64,000 bases of DNA from Sedimentitalea arenosa (GCF_016428585.1 NZ_JAELVR010000006.1:124001-188000), one strand, 5' to 3'. Shown: positions 37,786 to 46,453, counted from the stretch's first letter. The notes: a model not told the origin generated them from the sequence alone. Program-made: numbers and translations.

Positions 37786-37814
37786 CATATACGCCCCCGG
37801 ACCGCATTTCGCAA
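37786..37814 (-). promoter_or_regulatory. Promoter of the rimP-nusA-infB operon
   Basis: TTGCGA (minus strand, 37814-37809), 17 nt, TATATG (37791-37786). It matches the sigma-70 consensus well, lies in the gap after the solute-binding gene, and predicts a start near 37779 and a leader of about 95 nt containing the terminator at 37709-37731. Confidence 0.75.
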
Positions 37815-37833
37815 GAGCGGATTGCACCGGTGA

Positions 37834-38679
37834 TCAGATGCGCCACCAGCGTTCCGCCAAACGCCCGTCATCCAACCCATCGCGCGTGGCGATCACCGAC
37901 GGCAAGCCGACTCCTCGATGGAGCGCGAAAACCATGTCATCCGCGGAGGGATGGAACACGAGGTTGCCGCGGCTGCGCAGCAGATCCGGCGTCGGCAAGA
38001 CTGCGACATCGACGAACCCGTCGCGCAAGGCCTCGGCCCGCACGCCGGGATCGGGAATGACGACGGCCTCGACGCTGTCGAGCCAACCGGCTTGCCCCTG
38101 CTTGTAGTGATCCGGCACTTTTTCGCCCAAATAGTGACGCTCGCCATCGAACCGACGCGTGAAATAGCAACCGGTGCCGATACGTTCAGCCAGCTGGGCC
38201 CCGACCGTGCCAGCCGAACAGATGGCAAAACGCTGATCGGACAGCAGAAACGGCAAATGCGGATTGGGCGTTTCCAGTTCCAGCCGCAGCGCGTGATCCT
38301 TGATCGCATCGATCGCGATCAGCCCCAGACGACCCCGCCCCGCGCTGGCGTTAAGCGAGGCGACGACATCGTTCGCCCGCATCGGCGCTCCGTCATGAAA
38401 GCGCACGTCCTCGCGCAGATCGAATTGCCAGATGCGCGCCTCGCTGCTGGACCATCCCTTGGCCAATTCACCCTGCAAGACGCCGTTTGGCGCGATCTCG
38501 GTCAGCGAATCGAACGCCGCGCCCCGCACCAGTTGGTCCAACGCGGAGTCCTCGCGCGGCAGGGCGAGACGCAGCCGCCCGCCAGGTTGCGGAGCTGCAT
38601 CCAGCGACACACCCGATGCGGCCAGCAGCGCGGCCGCCGCACCCGAGGAAAACAGCGCGCGGCGATCAATCCGTGTCAT
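37834..38679 (-). CDS. Short family 5 solute-binding protein (peptide-type)
   Basis: The 281-residue product starts with a twin-arginine-like or Sec signal (about 5-28, [19 protein letters not shown]) and resembles the N-terminal part of periplasmic oligopeptide-binding proteins (LAKGWSSSEARIWQFDLREDVRFHDGAPM, AIKDHALRLELETPN). Family members are normally about 500 residues, so the middle and C-terminal lobes are largely missing; the visible ending (LDDGRLAERWW) resembles the extreme C-terminus, suggesting internal loss. No permease genes adjoin it. It overlaps pip by 14 bp, linking it to peptide metabolism. Confidence 0.75.
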   Translation of the reverse strand: MTRIDRRALFSSGAAAALLAASGVSLDAAPQPGGRLRLALPREDSALDQLVRGAAFDSLTEIAPNGVLQGELAKGWSSSEARIWQFDLREDVRFHDGAPMRANDVVASLNASAGRGRLGLIAIDAIKDHALRLELETPNPHLPFLLSDQRFAICSAGTVGAQLAERIGTGCYFTRRFDGERHYLGEKVPDHYKQGQAGWLDSVEAVVIPDPGVRAEALRDGFVDVAVLPTPDLLRSRGNLVFHPSADDMVFALHRGVGLPSVIATRDGLDDGRLAERWWRI

Positions 38680-39658
38680 GGCGATCCGATGCCTCCGCGA
38701 TGCGGTCCATCACCCGCACGAGTTCCGCACTGATTCCCGGTTCGGACAAGGCGTGACCCGCGTTGCGCACCATCTTCAACTCGCTCGCGGGCCAGGCCTC
38801 GGACAGCGCCCAGGCCGAAGACGGCGGACAAATCATGTCATACCGCCCCTGCACGATCACGCCGGGAACATGCGCGATGCGGTCCATCTGGGCGAGGATC
38901 TGGCCATCGAATTCGAGAAAGCCCTGATTGATGAAATAGTGGTTCTCGAGCCGTGCAAACGCACGCGCGTAGTCGGCCGGTCCGTCTCCCGAGGTGCCGC
39001 TGGAGTGGATCGACGCCAGCGCGTTTTCCCAAGCCGACCAAGCGCGGCCATAGCGCGTTTCCAGCGGCAGATCGCCGGAAAACAGGCGCCGGTTGTACGC
39101 CGCGATCATATCGCCGCGCTCGTCCGGTGGAATCAGCGATTCGAACCGCGCCCAGGTTTCCGGCCAGAACTTTCCCGCCCCACCGCCGTAAAACCAGTCA
39201 AGCTCGGCCTGTGTCATCAGGAACACGCCGCGCAGAACGATATGCTGGACGCGGTCCGGATGGGCCTGCGCATAGATCAACGAGAGAGTCGCGCCCCAGC
39301 TTCCCCCGAAGACGATCCAGCACTCGATGTCGAGCTGGCGGCGAATCGTCTCGATATCCTCGACCAGATGCCAGGTGGTGTTGTCCTTGACAGAGGCGTG
39401 GGGCCGGGACCGACCGCATCCACGCTGATCGAACAGGATCACCCGATAGACCTTGGGATCGAAATAGCGCCGCATCGCCGGGCTGCACCCACCGCCCGGT
39501 CCGCCATGCAGGACGACGACCGGGATGCCGTCGGGATTGCCGCATTGCTCCATGTAGACGACATGGTTCTGGCCCACGTCCAGCATCCGCTGATCGAACG
39601 GGTCGATCGGCGGGTACAAGTACTGCACTGCGCGCTTTTGGTCCGGGTATTTGTCCAT
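38666..39658 (-). CDS. pip: Proline iminopeptidase
   Basis: A cytoplasmic alpha/beta hydrolase that removes N-terminal proline from peptides. The 330-residue product has the nucleophile elbow [10 protein letters not shown], the oxyanion motif [10 protein letters not shown], and [12 protein letters not shown], all hallmarks of family S33 prolyl aminopeptidase; the catalytic Asp and His lie in the C-terminal part ([19 protein letters not shown]). Its length is typical (about 315-330). There is no clear ribosome-binding site, and a TATATA ends 8 nt before the ATG, so the mRNA could be leaderless. The next gene overlaps its end. Confidence 0.92.
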   Translation of the reverse strand: MDKYPDQKRAVQYLYPPIDPFDQRMLDVGQNHVVYMEQCGNPDGIPVVVLHGGPGGGCSPAMRRYFDPKVYRVILFDQRGCGRSRPHASVKDNTTWHLVEDIETIRRQLDIECWIVFGGSWGATLSLIYAQAHPDRVQHIVLRGVFLMTQAELDWFYGGGAGKFWPETWARFESLIPPDERGDMIAAYNRRLFSGDLPLETRYGRAWSAWENALASIHSSGTSGDGPADYARAFARLENHYFINQGFLEFDGQILAQMDRIAHVPGVIVQGRYDMICPPSSAWALSEAWPASELKMVRNAGHALSEPGISAELVRVMDRIAEASDRHDTD

Positions 39659-39665
39659 TGATGCT

Positions 39666-39673
39666 CTATATAG
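39666..39673. promoter_or_regulatory. Symmetric -10 box CTATATAG between pip and ubiG
   Basis: CTATATAG is a perfect palindrome in the divergent gap (49 nt), offering TATATA as -10 on both strands: about 8 nt before the pip ATG on the minus strand and about 35 nt before the ubiG ATG on the plus strand. No convincing -35 is seen on either side. The same box lies between hslO and a NUDIX gene. Confidence 0.45.
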
Positions 39674-39707
39674 GCTCCCGAGTCCAAAAGATCACACGGA
39701 GACAGGA

Positions 39708-40454
39708 ATGCAAGCGCCTCTGAACACGGTCGACCCCACCGAGATCGCGAAATTCGAAGCCATGGCCGCCGAGTGGTGGGATCCCAACGGCAAGTTCAAA
39801 CCGCTTCATATGCTGAATCCGTGCCGACTCGACTATATCACGACACAGATCGCCGGCGAATACGAACGTGACCTCATGGCGCAGGCGCCCTTCAAGGGGT
39901 TGCGCATTCTCGACATCGGCTGTGGCGGCGGTCTTCTGGCCGAACCGATGGCGCGACTCGGCGCCAAGGTGGTTGGAGCGGATGCGGCCGAGCGCAATAT
40001 TCCGGTCGCACAGGTCCACGCGGCGCAATCCGGTCTGGCGATCGATTACCGCCACACCACGGCCGAGGCGCTGGCCGAATCCGGCGAACAGTTCGACGTG
40101 GTGCTGAACATGGAAGTGGTCGAACATGTTGCCGATCCGCTCGGCTACCTGTCCGCTTGCAAGACGCTGCTCAAGCCCGGCGGGCTGCACATCTGCTCGA
40201 CGATCAACCGCAACTCGAAATCCTACATGATGGCAATCATCGGCGCCGAGGTGGTGATGCGCTGGCTGCCCAAGGGCACGCATGAATGGTCGAAATTCAT
40301 CACGCCCGAAGAACTTTACGACCTGCTCGGGCAGGCCGGGCTGACCCCGGTCGACCGCAAGGGCTTCGTCTTCAACCCGATCACCTGGTCCTGGAGCCTG
40401 TCGCCGCGCGACCTGAGCGTGAACTACGTCACGGCAAGCGTCCGACCGGCCTAG
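39708..40454 (+). CDS. ubiG: Ubiquinone biosynthesis O-methyltransferase UbiG
   Basis: Performs both SAM-dependent O-methylations of ubiquinone synthesis. The 248-residue product starts with the UbiG-specific [23 protein letters not shown]-type segment, followed by motif [16 protein letters not shown] (SAM binding) and the [18 protein letters not shown]-like region ahead of [12 protein letters not shown]. The start at 39708 follows GGAGACAGGA; an upstream in-frame start at 39651 overlaps pip. The last 4 bp overlap the convergent marR gene. Confidence 0.95.
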   Translation: MQAPLNTVDPTEIAKFEAMAAEWWDPNGKFKPLHMLNPCRLDYITTQIAGEYERDLMAQAPFKGLRILDIGCGGGLLAEPMARLGAKVVGADAAERNIPVAQVHAAQSGLAIDYRHTTAEALAESGEQFDVVLNMEVVEHVADPLGYLSACKTLLKPGGLHICSTINRNSKSYMMAIIGAEVVMRWLPKGTHEWSKFITPEELYDLLGQAGLTPVDRKGFVFNPITWSWSLSPRDLSVNYVTASVRPA

Positions 40455-40894
40455 TCGCCGCGTTCGAGCCGCGCGCGCAGGTCCCGCAGAACCGGCAGGA
40501 CGGTGCGGACCTTGGTCGCGCCCATCTCGGCCACCACCTGGTTGATCACCGGTGTCAGAACCGCGATCGCCTGATCGCGCGCTTGCCGGCCCGCCGGGCT
40601 GATCGCGACCATTTTGCGCCGCGCGTCGTCCCAATCGGGCCGGATATGCACATAGCCCGCCCATTCCAGTTTCGTCAGCGTGTTCGTCATCGCCCCGCGC
40701 GTTACGTGAAAAGTCGCCGCAAGCTGAGCCGGCGAACGTTCGTCGGAGATGAACGCCAGGTGGTTCAGAACCGAGAAATGCGAAAGCTCCATGCCCTTTG
40801 GCAGAACCCTGGACAGACGGTTGCGCAGCAACTGTTCCGTGGTCAGGATCTCGCTGAACAGCGACACCGCGAGGGCATTGGTGTCATCCGTCAT
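40451..40894 (-). CDS. MarR family transcriptional regulator
   Basis: The 147-residue product is a winged helix-turn-helix protein (recognition region [25 protein letters not shown]-type, about 58-82; wing [16 protein letters not shown]) with flanking dimerisation helices. Its ligand is unknown. The start overlaps the preceding hydrolase gene stop (ATGA, 40891-40894), so it is the last gene of a comF-grxC-nitrilase-marR run. It probably controls that run or a stress response. Confidence 0.88.
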   Translation of the reverse strand: MTDDTNALAVSLFSEILTTEQLLRNRLSRVLPKGMELSHFSVLNHLAFISDERSPAQLAATFHVTRGAMTNTLTKLEWAGYVHIRPDWDDARRKMVAISPAGRQARDQAIAVLTPVINQVVAEMGATKVRTVLPVLRDLRARLERGD

Positions 40895-41736
40895 CCCGCT
40901 CCCTCGCCCGGGCTCCGAAACGGTCGCACATGACTGAGCGAGGGCACCTTGCGCCGTGCGTCATCGACCGCGCCTAGGTCGAGATCGACGAAGTGGACGC
41001 CGGCATTGGTACCCGCATCGAGCAGAACCTCGCCCCAGGGCGACACCGCGAGACTGTGGCCATAGGTGCGCCGCGTCTTTCCCCTCTGCGCCTTGTGTTC
41101 GCCCGTCTGGGCCGGGGCGAGCACGAAACACCCGGTCTCGATCGCCCGCGCCCGCAACAGCGTGTGCCAATGCGCCGCGCCGGTGACATGCGAAAACGCC
41201 GCCGGCACGGTCAGGATTCGCGCACCGGCCTGCGCCAGCGCGTGATAGAGATGTGCGAAGCGGACATCGTAGCAAATCGTCATGCCGATCTTGCCGAACG
41301 GCGTTTCGGCGACGACGGCCCGGTCGCCGGGCCGGTAGCCGTCGGATTCGCGATAGGTTTCCTCTGGTGTCACCTGGACGTCGAACATGTGGATCTTGTC
41401 ATAGCGCGCGACGATGCCGCCATCGGGTCCGATCAGGAAGGACCGGTTCGCGAACCGCCCGTCCGCGTCCGTGGTCTTGAGCCCCAGCGACCCGATCAGC
41501 AACCAGACGCCGGAGTCTCGAGCCTGTTCGCGCAGGCCCGCCAACGTCCTGTCCTCCGATTCCTCGACCAGAACCTCGGCCTGATGGCTGCGGCTGGTCG
41601 AAACGCAATTGCTGACTTCGGGCGTCAGGACCAGTTCCGCGCCCGCCGTTGCAGCCGATGCGACATGATCCCTGATGGTCGCGAGGTTTTCGGCCGGATC
41701 GTCCGACGAGCACAGCTGGAGCAGCGCTGCCTTCAT
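40891..41736 (-). CDS. Carbon-nitrogen hydrolase (Nit2/omega-amidase-like)
   Basis: The 281-residue nitrilase-superfamily product has the Glu-Lys-Cys triad in E40 (LTPEVSN), K114 (YDKIHMFDV) and C155 (TICYDVRF). The DKIHMFDV motif is typical of the Nit1/Nit2 branch, which hydrolyses deaminated glutathione or alpha-keto amides. The ATG at 41736 shares one base with the grxC stop. Adjacent grxC supports a glutathione-linked role, such as deaminated-glutathione repair, but this is inference. Confidence 0.88.
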   Translation of the reverse strand: MKAALLQLCSSDDPAENLATIRDHVASAATAGAELVLTPEVSNCVSTSRSHQAEVLVEESEDRTLAGLREQARDSGVWLLIGSLGLKTTDADGRFANRSFLIGPDGGIVARYDKIHMFDVQVTPEETYRESDGYRPGDRAVVAETPFGKIGMTICYDVRFAHLYHALAQAGARILTVPAAFSHVTGAAHWHTLLRARAIETGCFVLAPAQTGEHKAQRGKTRRTYGHSLAVSPWGEVLLDAGTNAGVHFVDLDLGAVDDARRKVPSLSHVRPFRSPGEGAG

Positions 41737-41993
41737 CACGCGGCCAGCAGCGGATCGAGTTTGCCCGCGCGTTCCAGCGCGAACAGGTCGTCGCAACCTC
41801 CGACATGCACATCGCCGATGAAGATCTGCGGGACCGTGCGCCCGCCATTGGCGCGCTGGATCATCTCGGGCTTGCGGTCCGGGTTCGCCAATACGTCGAT
41901 TTCCGAAAACTCGACGCCCTTCTGGGTCAGGAGGCGTTTGGCTGCGTGGCAAAAGCCGCAAAGTGGCGACGTGTAGATTTCGACCGGTTGCAT
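41736..41993 (-). CDS. grxC: Glutaredoxin 3
   Basis: A glutathione-dependent thiol-disulphide oxidoreductase. The 85-residue product has the redox motif C12-G-F-C15, the cis-proline segment RTVPQIFIGDVHVGG and the GCDDL glutathione-binding loop. CPYC is the common dithiol motif; CGFC is a known variant. The start at 41993 gives the standard length; an upstream ATG at 42071 would overlap comF. It is coupled to the nitrilase-family gene. Confidence 0.93.
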   Translation of the reverse strand: MQPVEIYTSPLCGFCHAAKRLLTQKGVEFSEIDVLANPDRKPEMIQRANGGRTVPQIFIGDVHVGGCDDLFALERAGKLDPLLAA

Positions 41994-42031
41994 ACTGAAC
42001 CCCTCTGCTTGCTTGCGCGTTTGTCGAGGAT

Positions 42032-42760
42032 TTAGGGCCGCTTTGCAACACGCGCCAGTGTCAGAACGCATACCTCGCTTGCCCCGGCTGCAAGACAGGC
42101 CTCCGCGCTCACCGCCAGTGTCGCGCCGGTTGTCATCACATCGTCAACCAGCAGGATCGCACGCGCGGCCAAACGATGCCTGCGCCGCGGATGCACCGCG
42201 ATCGCCCCGGCGAGATCGTCGAAACGCTGCTGTGCCGTCTTTCCACCAAGTGCCGCCGTGCGCTTTGGCCGGGTCAGAAGGTCGGGGCAAACGGCCAATC
42301 CGGTCTCCTGTGCGAGAGCCTGCGCCAGAAGCGCCGACTGATTGTAGCGCCGTTTCAAAAGGCGCGTCCAATGCAGCGGAACCGGCGCGATCAGCATGTG
42401 GTCGCGTAACAACGGTCGCGCAGCCCGCGCCATCCAAAGCGACGCGGGTCGCGCGATTTCCGGGCGATCGCCGTGTTTCAGTGCCAGGATCATGCGTTTG
42501 GCGCGCCCCTCGTAGAGAAGAGCCGAACGCCCGTCGGTCCAGGGGCGCGGTGTCCGCATGCAATCGTCGCATTCGGTCCGGTAGCCATCCGCCTTGCCCG
42601 GAACCGGTGTGCCACAGGATTCGCACACAGTGCCGCCAATGAAAGGCGTATCGCGCCAGCATGTGCCGCAGAGACCGAAGTCGCTGTCCACGATCTCGCC
42701 GCATCCTAGGCATCGCGGCGGATAGAGCAATGAAACAGCTGTTTGAAACCGCATCCGCAT
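42032..42760 (-). CDS. ComF family phosphoribosyltransferase-like protein
   Basis: The 242-residue product has an N-terminal zinc-ribbon with four CxxC pairs (CLGCG, CGTCW, CESCG, CDDC) and a C-terminal phosphoribosyltransferase fold with the PRPP loop ILLVDDVMTTGATL (about 200-215). Homologues include ComF/GntX, needed for natural transformation in some bacteria by an unclear step and otherwise of unknown function. It is first in the minus-strand run comF-grxC-nitrilase-marR and divergent from the methyltransferase gene (17-nt gap). Confidence 0.88.
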   Translation of the reverse strand: MRMRFQTAVSLLYPPRCLGCGEIVDSDFGLCGTCWRDTPFIGGTVCESCGTPVPGKADGYRTECDDCMRTPRPWTDGRSALLYEGRAKRMILALKHGDRPEIARPASLWMARAARPLLRDHMLIAPVPLHWTRLLKRRYNQSALLAQALAQETGLAVCPDLLTRPKRTAALGGKTAQQRFDDLAGAIAVHPRRRHRLAARAILLVDDVMTTGATLAVSAEACLAAGASEVCVLTLARVAKRP

Positions 42761-42777
42761 CAGCCTAGTTTCCGCCC

Positions 42778-43596
42778 ATGACCCAGACGCCTCTCCTTTT
42801 CGACCGCGCTGCCCTGGCGCAGCACCGCCAACGCGCGCACGGCACCGACCTGTTCCTGCAACAGCTTGCAGCGGACGAGGTGGAAGATCGCCTCTCCATG
42901 GTTAACAGGTCATTTACGCGCCCCGCCATCGTCAGCGGATTTCCCGGTTTCTGGGCACAGTGGATGCCGAACGCCGAAGTGGTCGAAGACGAAGACATTC
43001 TTCCCTTGAAGGCAGGCCGGTATGACCTCGTGATCCACGCCATGTGTCTGCACTGGGCCTCCGACCCGGTGGGACAGATCATACAGTGCCGGCGCGCCTT
43101 GCGCCCGGACGGTCTTTTCCTGGCGGTTCTTCTGGGCGGGCAGACGCTGCACGAATTGCGCGCGGCACTGGCCGAAGCGGAAAGCCGCGAGACGGGCGGG
43201 CTGTCACCACGGGTCGCCCCGATGGCCGAGATCCGCGATCTGGGTGCGCTCCTGCAGCGCGCGGACCTCGCCTTGCCTGTGGCCGATAGCGTGACCACCA
43301 CGGCGCAATATCGCGACATGACGCACCTCATGCACGATCTGCGCGACATGGGAGAGAGCAACGCACTGGCCGGCCGCCTGCGCCGTCCAACCCGGCGGGC
43401 CGTTTTCGAGCGTGCCGAACATCTCTATCGTCACCGCTTCGCCACCGCGGATGGAAAGCTGCCCGCGACCTTTGAACTGGTCTGTCTGACCGGTTGGGCT
43501 CCGGCGGACAGCCAGCCCAAACCATTGCGGCCCGGATCGGCCGCGGCCCGGCTGGCGGATGCACTGAACACGACCGAAACCAAACTGCCCGATTGA
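42778..43596 (+). CDS. Methyltransferase-fold protein, NDUFAF5-like
   Basis: The 272-residue product has the post-motif-I region DLVIHAMCLHWASDPVGQI and LRPDGLFLAVLLGGQTLHELR typical of the NDUFAF5/C20orf7 group, the alphaproteobacterial relatives of a mitochondrial complex I assembly factor. The glycine-rich SAM motif I expected near residue 45 is degenerate (IVSGFPGFWAQ), so methyl transfer is uncertain; NDUFAF5 itself is reported to act as a hydroxylase. It is followed by hemH after 54 nt, and divergent from comF. Confidence 0.78.
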   Translation: MTQTPLLFDRAALAQHRQRAHGTDLFLQQLAADEVEDRLSMVNRSFTRPAIVSGFPGFWAQWMPNAEVVEDEDILPLKAGRYDLVIHAMCLHWASDPVGQIIQCRRALRPDGLFLAVLLGGQTLHELRAALAEAESRETGGLSPRVAPMAEIRDLGALLQRADLALPVADSVTTTAQYRDMTHLMHDLRDMGESNALAGRLRRPTRRAVFERAEHLYRHRFATADGKLPATFELVCLTGWAPADSQPKPLRPGSAAARLADALNTTETKLPD

Positions 43597-43650
43597 CCCG
43601 AGACCAAAAGCGGTTATCTGCACAACGATCCAAAAACTCAGGACCACGTT

Positions 43651-44712
43651 ATGCTTGACACGACCCCCATCTCTGCCCGCCCGACACACGCGCCCGCCGA
43701 TCACCCGGCGGTTCCGGCAGAGAAGGTCGGAATCCTGCTCGCCAATCTCGGCACGCCGGACAACTACGACTATTGGTCGATGCGCCGCTATCTGAACGAA
43801 TTTCTGTCGGACAAGCGCGTCATCGACTACGCCTCGTGGAAGTGGCAACCGCTGCTGCAACTGGTGATCCTGACCAAACGCCCGTTCTCCAGCGGCGCAG
43901 CCTACAAGTCGATCTGGAACGAAGAAGCGGGGGAAAGCCCGCTGATGACGATCACCAAGCAGCAGACCGCCAAGATCAAGACGTCGATGAAAGCGCGCTA
44001 TGGCGATCAGGTGATGGTCGATTTCTGCATGCGCTACGGCAACCCGTCGACCCCGTCAAAAGTGCGCGCGATGATCGAGGCGGGATGCCGCAAGATCCTG
44101 TTCTTCCCGCTTTATCCGCACTATGCCGGGGCCACATCTGCCACCGCGAACGATGCATTCTTCCGCGCGTTGATGGCCGAGAAGTGGCAACCGGTGACGC
44201 GCACCGTGGAACCCTATTTCGACCAGCCTGCCTATATCGACGCGTTGGCGCAATCCATCGAGCGCGCCTATGCGAAGCTCGAGAAGCGGCCCGACATCCT
44301 CGTCTGTTCCTACCACGGGGTGCCGATCCGCTATCTGATGGAAGGCGATCCCTATCACTGCCAGTGCCAGAAAACGACGCGGCTGCTAAAGGAACGCCTC
44401 GGCTGGCCCGATACGGATATCATCACCACGTTCCAATCCCGCTTCGGGCCGGAGGAATGGCTTCAACCCTACACGGTTGAAGAGGTCGCGCGCCTCGCCG
44501 AGGCCGGCAAAAAGAACATCGCCGTCTGCGCGCCGGCTTTTTCGGCCGACTGCATCGAAACGCTGGAAGAGATCAACGAGGAGATCAAGGAAAGCTTCGA
44601 GGAGGCCGGCGGTGAGACCTTCACGTACATCCCGTGCCTGAATGACGACGATGCCCATATCGCGGCGTTGTCCGGTGTGATCGAGCAGAACCTGAAGGGC
44701 TGGATCGACTGA
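43651..44712 (+). CDS. hemH: Ferrochelatase
   Basis: Inserts Fe(II) into protoporphyrin IX, the last step of haem synthesis, at the inner membrane. The 353-residue product has the KVGILLANLGTPDNYDYWSM-type N-terminus, the conserved His in CSYHGVPIRY, and the acidic C-terminal segment CAPAFSADCIETLEEINEE. Its length is typical for proteobacterial HemH. A very strong bidirectional terminator follows at 44737. Confidence 0.96.
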   Translation: MLDTTPISARPTHAPADHPAVPAEKVGILLANLGTPDNYDYWSMRRYLNEFLSDKRVIDYASWKWQPLLQLVILTKRPFSSGAAYKSIWNEEAGESPLMTITKQQTAKIKTSMKARYGDQVMVDFCMRYGNPSTPSKVRAMIEAGCRKILFFPLYPHYAGATSATANDAFFRALMAEKWQPVTRTVEPYFDQPAYIDALAQSIERAYAKLEKRPDILVCSYHGVPIRYLMEGDPYHCQCQKTTRLLKERLGWPDTDIITTFQSRFGPEEWLQPYTVEEVARLAEAGKKNIAVCAPAFSADCIETLEEINEEIKESFEEAGGETFTYIPCLNDDDAHIAALSGVIEQNLKGWID

Positions 44713-44736
44713 TCCACGCGGTCGGTCGGGTAACAA

Positions 44737-44766
44737 AAAAAGGCGGTGGAAATCCACCGCCTTTTT
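44737..44766. terminator. Bidirectional terminator between hemH and a small membrane protein gene
   Basis: AAAAAGGCGGTGGA pairs with TCCACCGCCTTTTT with almost no loop, giving a U-tract on both strands. It ends hemH on the plus strand and the 60-residue gene on the minus strand. Confidence 0.92.
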
Positions 44767-44786
44767 CTTTGGTCTGTTCGCTCAGC

Positions 44787-44969
44787 TTAGCTGGATGCGA
44801 CTGCAGCGCCAACCAGAACCAGCAGGATCAGGGGCAGCCAGATGCCGCTCGAGGAGCTGCGGGTTTCTTCAACAACCACGGGCGCTTCCACGACGGGCTC
44901 TGCCAGGTTGCCGGCGGTTGCAGTCGAAGCAGCAGCAGCCAGTGCAGCGGCGAGAACGAGTTTCTTCAT
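44787..44969 (-). CDS. Small exported membrane protein, 60 residues
   Basis: The product has a signal peptide (1-19, KKLVLAAALAAAASTATA-G), a short acidic, valine-rich spacer, a serine tract (SSSSG) and a C-terminal membrane segment (about 42-59, GIWLPLILLVLVGAAVA). If the signal is cleaved, the mature protein is about 41 residues with one membrane helix. GGAGG lies 5 nt before the ATG and a promoter lies at 45035-45063. I do not know its function; the position next to hemH recurs in my memory of roseobacter genomes. Confidence 0.75.
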   Translation of the reverse strand: MKKLVLAAALAAAASTATAGNLAEPVVEAPVVVEETRSSSSGIWLPLILLVLVGAAVASS

Positions 44970-45034
44970 ATTAACCTCCAGAGTTCGCGCGATTCACACA
45001 CTGAACCACGCATCAAGACTTACCTCGTGACTTT

Positions 45035-45063
45035 TTCTAAGCAGCAATGCACAGGGATTGCAA
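45035..45063 (-). promoter_or_regulatory. Promoter of the 60-residue membrane protein gene
   Basis: TTGCAA (minus strand, 45063-45058), 17 nt, TTAGAA (45040-45035). Predicted start near 45028 gives a leader of about 60 nt. The -35 and spacing are good; the -10 is moderate. Confidence 0.55.
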
Positions 45064-45105
45064 ATGCTTGTTGATCTTCGCTTCGCTCTGCAACCAGCGA
45101 TGTCG

Positions 45106-45714
45106 TCAAATTAGCAACACTTGTGTTCCGACCTTCGCCATCGAAAACAACTCGGCGATGTGCTCGTTGTAGAGACCAATGCACCCATTCGAGGATTGGC
45201 GCCCGATCTTGCGGTTATCGTGGGTGCCGTGGATGCGATAATACTTCCAACTGAGATACAGCGCATGGGTGCCGAGCGGGTTGTCCGGGCCAGGCGGGAT
45301 GTAGGCAGGCCATTCCGGATTGCGCTTTCGCATCGAGGGAGTCGGGCTCCAACCCGGACCTTCGACCTTGCGGATCACGCTGGTTCGGCCCTTCCGGGTC
45401 ATCTCGGGCGTCAGCGGAACACTCGACGGGTAAAGCTTGTAGACGCTTTGGTCCTCGGACCAGTAGTGCAGCGCTCGCGAGGTTGTATCGACGAGAATCG
45501 CGCCGTTGCGCAGATTGCTGAAATAGGGTCGCCACTGAACACCCCTGAAGCTGGAGATGTTGCGGCGCACCGGAGCTTCGGGTTCAGGTGGCGGGCGCAG
45601 GGGGTCGTATTCGGTCTCGTCCTGTTGCTGAGCGAACAGAGGTGTGCCGACAAATGCGGCGCTGGTCGCCAGAAACATGCGGCGTGAGGTCGAAAAGTCG
45701 GGGCGTTTGGTCAT
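45106..45714 (-). CDS. L,D-transpeptidase (YkuD family), periplasmic
   Basis: A cell-wall enzyme that forms 3-3 peptidoglycan cross-links or attaches proteins to the wall. The 202-residue product has a Tat-like signal (residues 9-29, TSRRMFLATSAAFVGTPLFA), then a YkuD domain with HGTHDNRKIG and SSNGCIGL, where the Cys is the nucleophile. The start at 45714 places the twin-arginine-like signal at the N-terminus; earlier in-frame starts would bury it. It is divergent from the CAP-domain lipoprotein gene. Confidence 0.9.
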   Translation of the reverse strand: MTKRPDFSTSRRMFLATSAAFVGTPLFAQQQDETEYDPLRPPPEPEAPVRRNISSFRGVQWRPYFSNLRNGAILVDTTSRALHYWSEDQSVYKLYPSSVPLTPEMTRKGRTSVIRKVEGPGWSPTPSMRKRNPEWPAYIPPGPDNPLGTHALYLSWKYYRIHGTHDNRKIGRQSSNGCIGLYNEHIAELFSMAKVGTQVLLI

Positions 45715-45884
45715 GGCGCGACTCGCTTTCGTTCCTGTTTTCCGGTCAAGCCCCATGATATGGCCAGAAAGCCGCAGTCGCAAATCAAACTCGGACAACC
45801 TGCTCTCTTCCAATCTTGTGAGTTTGCGCCGCCGTGCCAGAACGGGTATTCGATACGGCGACATCAAATACGGGGTGAAGCAAG

Positions 45885-46397
45885 TTGCGTGTTCTTTCGA
45901 TACTCTTGGCGGTTCTCCTGCTGCTGAGCGCGTGCGGCGCGCAGAATTCGTCTTCGCGCATTGGAGCAGATGGCCAACCGCTGCCGACCGTCTACAAGAT
46001 CCGCAACAGCGATACCTCGCGAATCCAGTTCCGCCTGGTCGATTCGGTCAACGCGCTGCGGGCGGCGTCCGGGGCCGGCCCCGTGCAATTGAACTCGCAA
46101 TTGAACGCCGCCGCCGAGACGCATTCACGCGACATGGCGCGGCAGAATCGTCCCTGGCATTTCGGTTCGGACGGCTCCTCGCCGATCGACCGGGTCGCCC
46201 GTGCCGGATATCCCGGACAGATGTTGGGTGAAAACATCTCGGAAACCTTCGAGAACGAGCTTGAGACCCTTGCCGCATGGATGGATCAGCCAGGCACACG
46301 GCAGGTCATCCTCGATCCGAAGGCTGTCAATATCGGCTTCTCCTGGTTCCAGGAGTCCAATGGCAAGATCTGGTGGACCCTGCTGATGGGCAGCTAA
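45885..46397 (+). CDS. CAP/SCP-domain lipoprotein
   Basis: The 170-residue product has a lipoprotein signal (LLLLSAC, lipidated Cys17) and a CAP domain (about 45-168) with the NALRAASGAGPVQLNSQLNAAAETHSRDMA-type helix, HFGSDGSSPIDRV and GENI segments. Such domains occur in secreted or wall-associated proteins of unclear activity. The start is the TTG at 45885, preceded by GGGGTGAAG; it places the basic signal start immediately before the hydrophobic core. Two L,D-transpeptidase genes nearby suggest an envelope role. Confidence 0.85.
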   Translation: MRVLSILLAVLLLLSACGAQNSSSRIGADGQPLPTVYKIRNSDTSRIQFRLVDSVNALRAASGAGPVQLNSQLNAAAETHSRDMARQNRPWHFGSDGSSPIDRVARAGYPGQMLGENISETFENELETLAAWMDQPGTRQVILDPKAVNIGFSWFQESNGKIWWTLLMGS

Positions 46398-46453
46398 CAA
46401 CCGTCGATCGCCGGTTTTCGACTTGCAACTGCCACGGGTTCGGTTGCGCCGTT

